A program made the translations under genes and the position numbers. 64,000 nt of DNA. It comes from Aptenodytes patagonicus (lineage: Eukaryota; Chordata; Aves; Sphenisciformes; Spheniscidae). The notes under the pieces were generated by a model that made no database searches, was not told the origin of the DNA, and saw only the letters and a list, made by a program, of their open reading frames with translations. Position 1 is the first letter of the stretch. The number at the start of each line of letters is the position of its first letter. The stretch lies in contig NC_134950.1 of NCBI RefSeq assembly GCF_965638725.1, positions 169,412,853 through 169,476,852 on the forward strand, written 5' to 3'. Of this stretch, positions 49,747 through 60,779 are shown one piece after another.

Positions 49747-50799
49747 AAGAAATGAAGGGTCACATCTCAGAGCACAGGACATATTTCTCCCCAGGGAAAG
49801 GAGGAGGGAAGTTGCGAAAAAATTGTTAAAAGCCTTTTTTTTTTTTTTTATGATCACAAAGAAGCAAATAGTTTGCCAGTCAGAACTATTAAATATTGGC
49901 ACAGGTGAAGACGGTGAACAGGGAACCCCTTGGCACACGCCAGCTGACAGATCCATCCATGCTGCAGAGACAGTGCCCAAGTGCTGGAGGGAAACAAGCG
50001 TTGTTCCCATGGTAGAGGAGGAGGAGGATCACAGAGGTGTCACGGCTGCTGTGAGTCTGACATTGCTTGTGGGGAAAATACTGGGAACGTTGGAAACAAA
50101 ATATTGGCTCTCGCGGCCTTGGAGGCAGGTGAGCTTCAGTTTCACCACATTCCTCTCGATTGTAGCAATAGAGGATCCCATCTCAGATAAACCAACTGAA
50201 AGGGTTTTACATAACCTGTCTGGCTCAGCCTCAAGCTTCCTTCAGCTCCTCTCCGGAGAGGCCTCTGTTTCCAGCGTTCGTATTTCCCCTGACCCATCCT
50301 CACCAACCTCAACAAGTTGGTCTCCTGCAACAGCATCTCCTGGCCTGGCACCGAAGGCTCCTCAATTACCCCCTTATCCCTTAAAAGGGGTCCCTTGTAC
50401 CACGCTTGCTGTTTGCTTTCAAAGATGCACCTTCTGCCCATTAGGAAAGGTGGAAAGGAGCAAGTTGTGGCCTTGGATGTGCTCAACACAAGGACTGTAA
50501 AAGGAGGGAGGGGACAGGTCAAGCTTCCTGGTGGGAGGGTGAATCATTCCACAGAGCACATTCCCAAATTCGACAGCACGTGTTGTATTCATACTAGGTA
50601 TATTGGAAAATGTTTTCCAAAGTCAAAGCTTTAGGAAGAGATCCTGAGCTGCTTTAAAGCTTTCATTTCTTTACTTGGTGTCACTCCCGTCTAAACGCCA
50701 AGCAGCCAAGTGCCCTGACCCTGATTTTCTGCTCGATCAGAGCGGCATCAGTCAGGAAGTCCTTGTTGTTACTCTGAGAAGACTCTGGAGACTTTAGAA

Positions 50800-50945
50800 A
50801 GATCAGAGCCTGGTGACTGCTTCACCCAGTGGGCTACAAATGCTGCACAAAGTCCCTCTCTGGACATGAGTGACCCCGAAACTCTGCCTCAGTTTCCCCG
50901 CTTGCAAAAATGGACAAAATTCATATCTCATGGCACATAAAAAAC
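50800..50945 (+). mobile_element. MIR-like SINE relic
   Basis: CTGCCTCAGTTTCCCCGCTTG followed by CAAAAATGGACAAAATTCAT matches the MIR CCTCAGTTTCCCCATCTGTAAAATGGG segment. The flanks are too diverged to set ends accurately. Confidence 0.6.
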
Positions 50946-52859
50946 CACTCATAAATTCATTCAAATGGTGATCACTATTGACTGACACCACAGACCACAT
51001 ACTGTCCATACAGGACAGAGACAGAAAGCTCAGCTTACACTCTATAGCCTGAGCTTTGTGCATCCTTTCAGCCTACAACATTACAGAGGAGAGGGGCAAA
51101 AGGGAGGACTTTTCTCCTCACCCAGCACTGCATGATGCCTTGTTACCCTCGGAGTGATGCTTACGCTTGGATCACTCTTTTTCCATAGGGCCTTCCATGG
51201 GAACATCAGTACTGCCTCTGTGCTGAGCTGTGTGGTCATGGCTACTTTCTTATCAGCACCTCATTTGGGCTTACAGCCATTATAGGTCTTGGCAGTAGCT
51301 CCAGGACTTTCCAGAGCAGCTCTGCGTTGCACAGAGAAGACATGTCCAGAGCTATATAAACCCCCATCAATCTTGTCCAGAAGAGCATGATTGCATGGGA
51401 TCCTTTGGACAAGAGCAGAGCCTAAATGATTGCCTGGGATCCCCTGGACGCAGAAGGATCACTAAGTCCATTCCTCAAAGATCTGTTTGTGAGACTACAG
51501 TCTCAGTGCAGATTTACAGACTGACCTGAATGATTTGGAGCCGTACACCAGTGAAACCCAAACGCCTGCTGCCGTTGTCTGGCGTGTAGGCTTGTCTCAG
51601 GTCCCCTAGTCTTTAACAGCATTTCCCAAGTGGGTTTATCTCCAAGTCTGGGGAAGGCCACTTTGCAAAAACAGCAGTCCTTGGGGTTGCGGGTCATCGA
51701 GGCTTTCAGGTCTAACCCTGAAATGGGGTGAGGGTGGCTCCAAGAGCAGATGCAGCGGTGGGAGAAACGCAGCTTCGGAGCACCCACACTGCAGCAAGTG
51801 ATGCCAGCCAGGAGCTGCCCTGCGGATCCATGCCGGGCTCTGCGTGACGCCACAGCCTATGCCCTTCTTCACAGTGAGCCACGCCAACTCCATGCCCAGC
51901 TGATTCTGCACTGTTTCTCATCAAAATCCAGCTCCGGGGTTTGTTTAACTTTTTTATCCTTTTAAAAATCAGGCCCCAAAATGCAAAGATTTATGCAAAT
52001 GCAAAGCATAATAACAAGAAGCTAACCACACTTTTGCATATCTTAAAGGAAAGGTTAGGTTTGGGTCCCATCTGTGTTTTGAACGAAGTTCTGATTGAGT
52101 TCTTGTTTCCTCTGAACCAGCATGCTAGTGTCAACACATCCCTGGGAAGATGAAAGGCCCTAAAAAGACATTTGATCAGATTAGCTGTGATTCAGATCAT
52201 CGGAGGGAAATTATTAAATGGGCAATTCCTGCCAGGGAACATGAAGGTGATACAGATAAGAGGGAATGTTGGATTGAAGGAGGTTGGATTAACAGAGTTT
52301 GTAAAATCCTGAAGGCCAAGTCCCCCTAAAACATCTGAACGGTGTTTTTTTTTTCTTTTTCTTTTTCTTTTTACTTTTTTTCTGCTGGTTGCTTATGGTT
52401 ATTGTTGTACCCAGCACAACAGAGCTGCAACTTCCAGTGCAGGGCTTGTGCTTCCAAACTTTTCAGGCTCTACCTGAAACAGGTACAGCCAGGTTGTCAG
52501 ACGCTGGAGCAGCCCAGGAGCCTCGTGCGTGGCGCTGGGAGCAGGGCCGGTGCTCCCTGCCGCCCTCCGAGCCCTCGTGTGAGCTGAGGGTGGGTCGAGG
52601 GCTGGAATGCTCTCGCTAATTAGCTACTGTCAAAATAACCCCAGGTGATCGCAGGTAACCAGACCCCCAAGATAGGCAAATCAGCAGGACGGTCTGGTAT
52701 CAGTAACCCAAGTCTGATACCTGCAAAGCAAACAACCCTCTATCTCTCTCTCTATCGCCCTATCTCTCTGTCGATCTAATCATTACCATGTATGTCTCCC
52801 TACCTACCCTGCTTAATGCAAGCACGTTTTATCTGTCTTTCTGTCGGCTTGGTCATGTG
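50946..52859. other. Intron 2 segment, little recognised
   Basis: The stretch contains a TTTTTC-type pyrimidine run at 52,345-52,382, a small CpG-dense patch at 52,495-52,620 and a TCTATC-type simple stretch at 52,738-52,780. No exon was recognised. Confidence 0.5.
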
Positions 52860-53720
52860 TGAAACACTCGGCGTCTGATCCCCCCCCCTCCCACTGTCCC
52901 ATAAATGCCGCCTTTTGAATATTTCATCGCCGTCTCAAGTCCTGAAACAGCACTGTCCTCTCGGCCCTTCGAACCGCCCCAAATTGCCCCGACCCCTTGT
53001 CTCCCCAAGGGCCTGATGTCCCTGGGAGGCTCTAGACAAAAGGAAGCTGTGTGCCAATTGGGGGTTATTAGCAGAGATACAGCGCGCTCACCGTGGCAGG
53101 ACCAAGTCCTTAATGAAAAGGGACGGCGGAAAAGGAGCGGGGAAGGACTGGGGTGAAATTCTCCGGGGCGCGTTCCAGGTTAAAGGATCATCGGGGTCCC
53201 TTCTGGCCTCGAAAATAAAAGGCAAGAAAAAAAAGGCAAGCCCCAAAGACTGCTATGCAAAACAGCCCCGCTGGTCAATGGGATATGGGGAAGGAAAAAA
53301 AAAAAAAAAATTGTATTCTGTTATCAGAAGCAACATGGTCGAACAAAAGGATCGCCTTCGCCCACCTGAGAATGGAATGTGAGGCTCCATTTCGCTGCTC
53401 TGATCGTATTTGACAGCCCCCCTCGAGACTGCCTGGTTGGTATGGCAAATCGTCCTTATTACCTGCTGGGGTGAATGAATCCCCCTTTGTGCTGGCACTG
53501 TCACGCTGCATTAGGTTGACAATGGCCTGAGATATTTTATATGAAATTTGCCCTCACTTGTGATTAGCCAGCACCAACTAAGTCATAGCAACCTAGAACT
53601 ATGCATTGGCCGGGCCCCGTTGTCGGCCGAAAGGGAAATCCCTATTCAAATGGTTTAATAAAACAATCTAAAGGGCGTGTGAATCGTGAAAAGCATTTTC
53701 ACTTTTCTCTTTAGCTTAAT
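52860..53720. promoter_or_regulatory. WNT3A: Candidate intronic enhancer of WNT3A
   Basis: Unique sequence within intron 2 runs from CpG-bearing GC-balanced DNA (52.9-53.2 kb) into ATATTTTATATGAAATTTGC, CACTTGTGATTAGCCAGC, TCAAATGGTTTAATAAAAC and CTTTAGCTTAATCTCATGG. Apart from an A16 run near 53298 it has no repeats. The dense CpG retention and low repeat content suggest constraint. The role is inferred only. Confidence 0.4.
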
Positions 53721-54011
53721 CTCATGGTCGCTGGGATATTGTGCTCTGAGCAGACCCCAGCAGGGTGTGGGCTAAGGTCCCCCATCAACTTCTTTTACAG
53801 CCTCCTTTTCTGCGAGTTAATGATATACCGGTGTGATTGCCTCCCGCAGCAAGAAGAAACACGCATTTGATGAAAAGGATGGACCTCCTAACACATCCTA
53901 AATGGCAACAATTTCTCATCCAAAGGTCACAGGTCATAACCTGGATTTTGAATCACCACCCAGATCTTTTTCAAAGCCCTGCTAAAGCTGGGGGATTCTG
54001 CAAGGCCGTTT

Positions 54012-54026
54012 TACACACACACACAG

Positions 54027-54058
<32 letters not shown>
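54012..54058. repeat. (CA)n microsatellite
   Basis: A CA dinucleotide run of about 47 bases is interrupted twice by AGA (ACAGACAC). It lies in intron 2 and is likely length-polymorphic. Confidence 0.97.
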
Positions 54059-55114
54059 TGCATTATCTCCAGAGGTTCCTGTTCCACTTGAGTCCCGAAT
54101 TTAGTGTTTGGAAACAACTGGATTTTCCCCTGGTTTTGGGCTACAGTTTGCTGCCTTTCACATCCTCTCAACCCTGGGTTGCGACGCAGGGAAAAGCACA
54201 AGACAGAGGTGGGCGATGCAGAGATGCATGGTCTCTCTGCAAGGCACCTCCGGAGCATCCCGAGAGGGTCACCCAGAGCTCAGCAGCACCCGGGGTACAA
54301 GCAGTACCCTCAGTTGAATCAGCAGCTGGCCGTTCATCCAATACCTGCCACGCTCCCAGGCCCGAGCATTACCTCCAGCAAGGCTTCAAGGTCTCAAAAC
54401 TCTCCCCACTCACTTGCAGGTGTGGAAAAGCTCCCCCAGCGCCGACCCCTTGATAAGCAAGATCTCCCACGCATGGGCAAGATGCAGCCGCAGAGATTTG
54501 GCTGTGGAGTGGGGTGGGAGGAGGAGGAAGGAGAAGCCTAGGGTTCCTCCTTTGCATTTTTCCTCCTCTTCCTCACCCGGGCTGGGAAGCAGAGAAAAGC
54601 ACTAGTAGCGGGTGTGGGGACTCTGCAAGGCTAGCTGAAAGCCGGGTGCTCATCTTAACGTTTACCTAAACAGAGGAACGCTTTGCATCTGCAAAATGAG
54701 GCTGGAAATCCCCGGGGAAACAAGCTCCCTCATGAACCTCCCGCAGCCGAGTTTCCAAGCACAAACGAAAGGTAAAGGGGAAAGCAGCACGGGAACCTGT
54801 TTTGTTTTCCCCACTTTTCGTTCCTCTTCTCTATTATTTCCCCCGCTTCCCATCATGAAGCCTTGGGCCAGGTGGGGGGGTTCCTCTGTTGGTTGTATGT
54901 CAATATTCTCCCTCGATTTTTTATACCGGAGCTCAGCAAGAAGAGCGGGGCTGCGGGGAGCGTGCACAATGAAAGCAGCCCAGGCTCTCACGAGGGACCC
55001 TTTTGGCTTTTGAAATCCACATTAGTCTCTCCTGAAAGGCGTTCACACGAGCTGTGGTATGTTTCCACTGAAGCTCTCCACCTAACTGTAAGCTATCTAT
55101 CTGGGGCAAGGAGT

Positions 55115-55215
55115 GATTTTGTTATATGCGCTTGTACAGTGCTTAGCACAATGGGGCCCTGATCTCTGCTTGGGGCCTCAGAGTCTACTGTAATACAAAT
55201 AATTAACCATAATAG
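55115..55215 (+). mobile_element. Ancient amniote SINE/LINE tail
   Basis: TTGTACAGTGCTTAGCACAA followed by TGGGGCCCTGATCTCTGC and ACTGTAATACAAATAATTAA matches a 3' tail that is very abundant in turtle and crocodile genomes and is found as relics in birds. A weaker copy reads TTGTATAGTCCCTAGCACAA at about 22133-22160. I do not assign a formal family name. Confidence 0.6.
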
Positions 55216-55594
55216 AGCTGGGCAAATATCTTAATAAAACCATGGAATCAATTTGAGGCAATTAGGCAATTTTTTGGCTTGCAGAAGTTTTTGCGTTACA
55301 GGCTCAGTTTGGAGAAGGGAGGGGGTTCTGGGTGCTGGGGGAACTGCAGGGAACTGCTCACCCCCCTGCAGCAGGCTTTGGCAATCTTTTTTGGTTTTGT
55401 TTTTTTTTTTTTTTTTTCCCTGTGGGTTTCAGTTTCACCCAGCTGGGGAGGAAGAAAAGTTTTATGCAGGTCCCAAAGTACAAAAGCCACTTTTTATAAA
55501 TAGCTTGTGAGAGGAAGCATGGTTTGGAGGCTGGATCTGTGGTTCCTGAGGGAGAAGGGGCTCAGTCCTAAACAGCATGACTTCTGAACAGCTC

Positions 55595-55695
55595 ATCTGC
55601 CCTGCCTCTGCCCCAGTTGCCCACCTGTGAAATGGAGAGCAATCATTATCTTCCTGCTTTCTAATCCCAAGCACTTGAGGATGCAGCTAGCTGCT
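55595..55695 (+). mobile_element. MIR-like SINE relic
   Basis: TGCCCCAGTTGCCCACCTGTG, then AAATGGAGAGCAATCATTATC and CTTCCTGCTTTC fit the MIR segment CTCAGTTTCCCCATCTGTAAAATGGGGATAATAATA. Confidence 0.55.
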
Positions 55696-56343
55696 AAAGC
55701 AACGGGGGCTGCAGATCTATTTAGACAGAGAGGAATAAGAAAATTGCAAAGCCCCGGATGCAGACTGGATGATTTACAAGCAATCATAAGTCAGCAGATA
55801 AGCTTTGGATGACAGATATTCTGATTATAGTTGAAGCTCTTGTATAATTTGCGAGCGGAAAAGGGAGCTAAATATATTGAACACTTGTCTAAAGTTGTAT
55901 TCAGTTCCGTACTTGTCCATCACGGAGGGAGTGCATGTGAGGACACTACAGCAAGGAGTGCATCTTCTAAGGGAGGGCAAACTAACAAATCTACCGGCTC
56001 ACCCAACCAAAACAGTAACCTCGAGAACTGACCTACACCACCCTTTTCTGAAGGAAATAGCTATACTCTCCATAAACACACCCGCTGGCCAAGCGGGTGC
56101 AGACCCCAAACTTTGTCATGCATAGAACTTTTATGGCCAAGCCTTTGCAGGAACTCTTATGACCAACGGTCATGTTCTAAGAGGCATTCCCTTAAATCTT
56201 TCAGTCCTAGGAAGACTCAATCAAAATAATCACAACAGAAAAAGTGAAAAAAATAAAGATAACCCTCCATACATAATTGTGCATTGACAGTATGGCTAAG
56301 ACAATTCTGTGAACTGGTGATCAGCCTGGTGTTTGTCCCAGAC

Positions 56344-56372
56344 ATGAGTCCTAGTACAATGAGTCCTAGTAC
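56344..56372. repeat. 15-bp tandem pair
   Basis: ATGAGTCCTAGTACA at 56344-56358 is immediately followed by ATGAGTCCTAGTAC at 56359-56372, an exact short tandem duplication in intron 2 DNA. Confidence 0.9.
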
Positions 56373-58439
56373 TTAAAAATTGAAGAAAAGCATCTGCACC
56401 ACAATGCTTTCAAAGCAGACCTCACCCTCTACTTCATGTATGTCCTAATAACGGTTCATTTTAGCTACCACGAAGAGTTAGCCTGTCATCCTGCTGGACT
56501 GAAAATGTCATCAGTTTGATTTGGGAAGATGAGCAAAAACATGCAAGGTGAATGCTTGGCTAGGAGACCACCAGGCAGTCTGTCACACCCAGAATAAGAC
56601 AAAAAGCTTGAGTTCTTGGTGAATATAAGACCACAGAAATGAGATAAATGGAAGTTTTCCATCAGCTTCACTGTCAAATGATAGACAGGGGTTAAATAAT
56701 AATAATAATATAAACAATAAAATAGCCATAACTTGTGTCTACTCGTGATTTAAAACAGTGAAGCTCTCACACGCACAGAAACAGTGTCTACCTTGCCCCC
56801 ACCAATGTGAATGGGCTACTTGTCATGGACAACTGTGCACCCACATGTGTCCATACTGGTGAGGCGGGTGACATGCAGTTCTCATCCTGCAGTGTGGGCA
56901 AGTGCCACATGCTCTTACTGCAGGGACAAGAAGCCAGCTAAAGGAGTGAGCTGTCTCCAACTGGAACATCCAACCTGGGTTAGGAGAATGGTCTGGGTTT
57001 TCTGATGCCCATCAAGAAGCTCTCTGACATGATGATTTCTGTTCCTCACTGAGCCATGCAGATTTTTGAACCAGTGACCCCAAAACAATTTCAAAATTGT
57101 GGATAGATGTTGTCAAGACGTGGTTCTCCTGCTGCTACATGATCCCTCCCATAATCAGAACTGTAGCACAGTTGTTGCAGCATGAGATAGCTACTTGAGC
57201 TCAAAAAAACCCCCCAAACCTGCTGTAGAAGCAAAGGATACCAAACACCTCCAGACAACTTTCTCAACCAGTCATCATTTGTATTCGTAAGACAAGGCAA
57301 TTTCATTAATCTTAGGCTTACCTTATTTTGCCCAGGTTTCTTAAACTTGAATAACGCCCACCTACCTAATCACAGAGATGCAGTTTTCTTGCCCAGCCCC
57401 GTGCCATACACTCGTCAGCCTTCGTGGTGAGCGGAGCTGGAAGTGTGCAGAGATGCTGTCTCCTACGGAGATGATCTCTTCCAGTCTGGACTGCACATGG
57501 GTTTTGCCCTCCCAGGCGAGGAAAATGATGGGCACCCAGAATGTGAATAACCTCCAGGCAGGGATTGGAGTCTCTCTGAAGAGAGACGGGGGCTGTGAGC
57601 GAGTGGGAAGAAGAGGCAGGTGCTGTGGGTTTTGATCCAGCTTCGGTCTCTGTCTCTGGGTTCACCCATTTTAAGCCAAATTATAACATTTCCTTTGATG
57701 AAGCATTCCCTTCCTCAGGCTATATGTCATTACGGTATTTTTGCTTCTTCTCTTTCACATTGTGAGGCTTTTCCAGAGCTTCGCCAACCTGATTGCAAGA
57801 AAACTTGCAATTCCAGCTTATACTTCTCATTCTCGCTGCTTTTAATTCACCAAATGCCTGTTTGCTCTTATGTCAGCCCTGCCTTCGTATTTGACGACCG
57901 GACATGATGTTATTCCTGATTTTACATCTGCTATTCTGCTACAGGTTCTTAAAGAGCATCCACACCCCACGGCTATGGGGGTGTGCACTCCAGAGTTGGT
58001 GGGAACAACTCATGGCTCCTTATCCAGCGTATTAACATGGCGGGGGAGGAAGGGTGATGACCTGTTCTGCCTACACCGTCTTCGGTGACTTTAGTGGGAG
58101 TGGAAGGCATTTGCCAAACTGCTGGAGGAACCCAGTACCTTAAGGGTTTACTGAGAGCGCACATTGCTTTCATCCCTGCCTATCTTACAGCAACAAAATC
58201 AAAGCTACGCATCCTGCAGTCTCTTGGGATGGGAGCTGCTAAAGATTCCTCTCTTGCTGTTAAATGTAAGCTCCCTCGGTGGCAACACTGCTGCTGCCCT
58301 ATGTAATGAGTGGGGATAGATGATATGTGAAGTGCAGAGAAAAAAGAAAAAGAACAACCAAGAACCCTTAGGAAATGCCTTTGAAAATCAGTTACTGAAT
58401 AAATCGGATAAAGTAAAAAATATATTTCGGCCATCAGCA

Positions 58440-58540
58440 GAACAATATGGGGCCTGATTCTCCTCTTGGCCTGCTGTAAATCAGGATAACCTTTATCTAA
58501 TTCAGTGGAAGTGGCAGAAAATTTCAGCTAGCATAATTAG
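58440..58540. repeat. Ancient amniote repeat (CCTGATTCTCC type)
   Basis: GGGGCCTGATTCTCCTCTTGG followed by GTAAATCAGGATAACC resembles an old interspersed repeat common in sauropsids whose ends read GGGCCTGATTCTCC and TGATTTACACC. Weaker similar stretches are at 36200-36260 (GCTGAAGTCAATGGA) and 37285-37345 (CCAGGAATAACTC). The assignment is from memory. Confidence 0.4.
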
Positions 58541-58680
58541 GGGTGCATCTTGGTATAGGAGTATTTTTTTCCTACAAAAAGCTTACTTTTTCTAATGAGA
58601 CACCTCACTTCTTGTTCTTTTGTATGAAACTGATGTCTAGATGCACTGGCAGGCTCAGCCCCTGCTCCAGAAAACCTCAA

Positions 58681-58885
58681 AATCATAGATATCAGACTTG
58701 GGCCTCGCACCCTTCTGCCCAAAGGCAGGATCCACTCTGCCTAAACTATCCCTGACAGATGTTTGTCTAACCTGTTCTCGAAAACCTCCCAGGTCGGAGC
58801 TCCCACCCCTTCCCCAGGCAATCTATCCTCACGCTTCACTACCCTTACCGTTAGACCGCTCTTCCTAAAGTCTAGCCCCAGTCCC
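58681..58885 (-). mobile_element. Ancient CR1 relic
   Basis: The stretch starts with ATCATAGATATCAGACTTGG and continues with diverged copies of the CR1 3' region (CCTAAACTATCCCTGACAG, AACCTGTTCTCGAAAACCTCC, then CACCCC...AGGCAATCTATCC). The pattern matches old sauropsid CR1 subfamilies on the minus strand. Many substitutions make it much older than the other copies. Confidence 0.65.
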
Positions 58886-58984
58886 CCGGCTGCGATTGAA
58901 GTGGATGTGGAGGACAACTTGTCAGATTAACCTGGGCAAACCAAAGGAGGAGGTGGAAGTGCAAGGAAGAGAGGAAAACGAAGT

Positions 58985-59060
58985 AATGCTGTGAAGCTGT
59001 GTAGCAGATGAGTGGCAGAGCTGGGAATGGAGCTCAGGTCCCTTGACTCCATGACTTACA
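58985..59060 (-). mobile_element. MIR-like SINE core relic
   Basis: TGTGTAGCAGATGAGTGGCAG, AGCTGGGAATGGAGCTCAGG and TCCCTTGACTCCATGAC match the reversed MIR/CORE domain (CACAGCTAGTAAGTGGCAGAG, then GGGATTCGAACCCAGG). Confidence 0.6.
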
Positions 59061-59254
59061 TCTGCGTAAGCGAGGGAGCCCTTACCTTATTAATCCCACT
59101 GGGTACCTCGCCTTTCTCTTGGCCTTTTTTTCTATGCTTCCTCTTCTCACTCGCTTCTATCTCTCATGTTAATTTCCCTTGCCTTTCAGCATCTCACATG
59201 TGCCCTCGGAGGGAGAGGCTGTTGTAACATATTCAGTCTTCGACTGATTCATCC

Positions 59255-59520
59255 ATTTGCTTACACATGACTAACACTCATGATATTTGTCTAACTATTT
59301 CGATCGATGTACATTTAATATGTAAAAATTTAATTAAAGTATTATTCATAAAAAAATATCTGGGCCAATTTAATTTTTTTTTTTTTAAATATCCAAAGGG
59401 AATATTCCAATTAGGGACTAAATGCCAGAAAACAGTCAGATTTTTTCCCCTCACCTCTAATCAAAGCAGCAGGTTTTCATATTATAAAGAAAAAGCCACC
59501 AAAACCACAACAATATTTAC
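59255..59520. promoter_or_regulatory. WNT3A: Candidate intronic conserved element
   Basis: AT-rich unique sequence contains TTTCGATCGATGTACATTTA and AATTTAATTAAAGTATTATTC, then CTGGGCCAATTTAATTTT. It includes paired ATTAA/TTAAT homeodomain cores. No coding frame or repeat family was recognised. Confidence 0.35.
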
Positions 59521-60204
59521 AGGCATTCGCTCTGCAGGTGCAGAGATCAATCCTGAGAGAAGCCGAGAACTTCCAGCTCTCGGTGGAAACCAGTGGAAGT
59601 TACTCTGAGGAGAAGCCAACTGCGTAGCCAGAGCCAGCTCCTCACCTAGTGGATCTGTGCTAATGCTCTGATTGCAGAATTTGCTGAATCTCTCTAATCA
59701 GCTTGGTCCTGCAACCTTTAATCATGCAAATGGCTCAGGTCTTCAGTGCAGTTCCAGACTTGCCAGCAAAAGGCTTGCAGGACTGAGTATGGAAAGGGGA
59801 ATTGGGATTTGTGCTGGCACAACAAAGTTTCTGATGGTTATGGGCCTGAAAATGCATCCCACCAAATAGATGCTTCTCCCAAGTTAGCTGGGAGGAGCAA
59901 AAACTCTTGGGCTTGCATATTACATGGCCCAACAAGTCTCTTAGTGGACAACGTCATTCAGGAGCTTAGTGGATATATTAGTATTTCTTGCTTCCAGACA
60001 GGCAAAATGAAGTAGTTAGACGGAAACCATGGCCCAAAAAACCACAGCAAACATCTGAATTTGTTTATCCTAAGAGGACCAACTTGGTTTGGGTCTTGGG
60101 AAAAGGCTGAGATCAAATCACCCAGTCTTCAGTTTAGCATCATCCAGACCTGATTCACAGCCTTGGTCAGAAAGTCCGTTCTCCAGCAATTTCAGGGAAC
60201 TGTG

Positions 60205-60774
60205 TGTCCTAGTTTCGGCAGGGATAGAGTTAATTTCCTTCCTAGCAGCTGGTACAGTGCTGTGTTTTGGATTTAGGATGAGAACAAAGTTGATAACGCA
60301 CCGATGTTTTAGTTGTTGCTGAGCAGTGCTTACACTAGCCAAGGACTTTTCAGCTTCCCATGCTCTACTGACTGAGAAGGCTGGAGGTGCACAAGAAGCT
60401 GGGAGGGGGCACAGCCAGGACAGCTGACCCCAACTGGCCAAAGGGACATTTCACACCATGGGACGTCATGCTCAGTACAGAAACTGGGGAAAGCTGGCCA
60501 GGGGGGCCGCTGCTCGGGGACTGGCTGGGCATCGGTCGGCGGGGGGTGAGCAATTGCACTGTGCATCACTTGCTTTGTGTATTATTATTATTATTATTAT
60601 TGTTGTTGTTGTTGTTATTATTCTATTTCAATTATTAAACTGTTTTTATCTCAACCCATGAGTTTTTCTCACTTCTACTCTTCCAATTCTCTCCCCCATC
60701 CCACCGGGGGGGGTGTGCGGAGTGAGCGAGCGGCTGCGTGGTGCTCAGTTGCCGACTGAGGTTAAACCATGACA
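60205..60774 (+). mobile_element. Solo LTR (avian ERVL-like) with 5-bp target duplication
   Basis: A 570-bp element begins TGTCCTAGTTTCGGC and ends AACCATGACA, so it has TG...CA termini. It is flanked on both sides by the same five bases, CTGTG (60200-60204 and 60775-60779). A plus-strand poly(A) signal ATTAAA lies near 60633. A TTA/TTG trinucleotide run (about 60580-60617) sits in the R region. No internal gag/pol/env sequence is next to it, so it is a solo LTR left by recombination between two LTRs. LTRs with this start and end are common in non-galliform birds; the ERVL assignment is from memory of that family and the 5-bp duplication. Confidence 0.9.
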
Positions 60775-60779
60775 CTGTG

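Larger units (their letters stand above)
53721..58439. other. Intron 2 segment, little recognised
   Basis: Besides listed repeats there is T20 at 55,399-55,418, an AAT run near 56,697 and a 7-bp-arm palindrome CACCCGC...GCGGGTG at about 56,079-56,099. The remaining DNA is unique and shows no exon. Confidence 0.5.

Noticed and set aside
49739..50500. 253-codon plus-strand open frame just after the CR1 copy
   Set aside because: It begins in the CR1 tail, contains a homopolymer-encoded Phe run, shows no domain, and sits antisense in a WNT3A intron. A chance frame is the simplest reading.
52738..52780. CTATCTCTCTC-type run considered as a CRISPR-like array
   Set aside because: It is a simple, irregular pyrimidine-rich repeat without spacers of constant length.
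56079..56099. CACCCGC...GCGGGTG palindrome considered as a terminator or operator
   Set aside because: This is eukaryotic intron DNA; a seven-base stem without a T-run has no expected function.
59735..59935. TGGAACTGCACT on the minus strand considered as part of the Wnt WNCT motif
   Set aside because: The upstream codons do not encode the QFRGRR context, so the match is coincidental.
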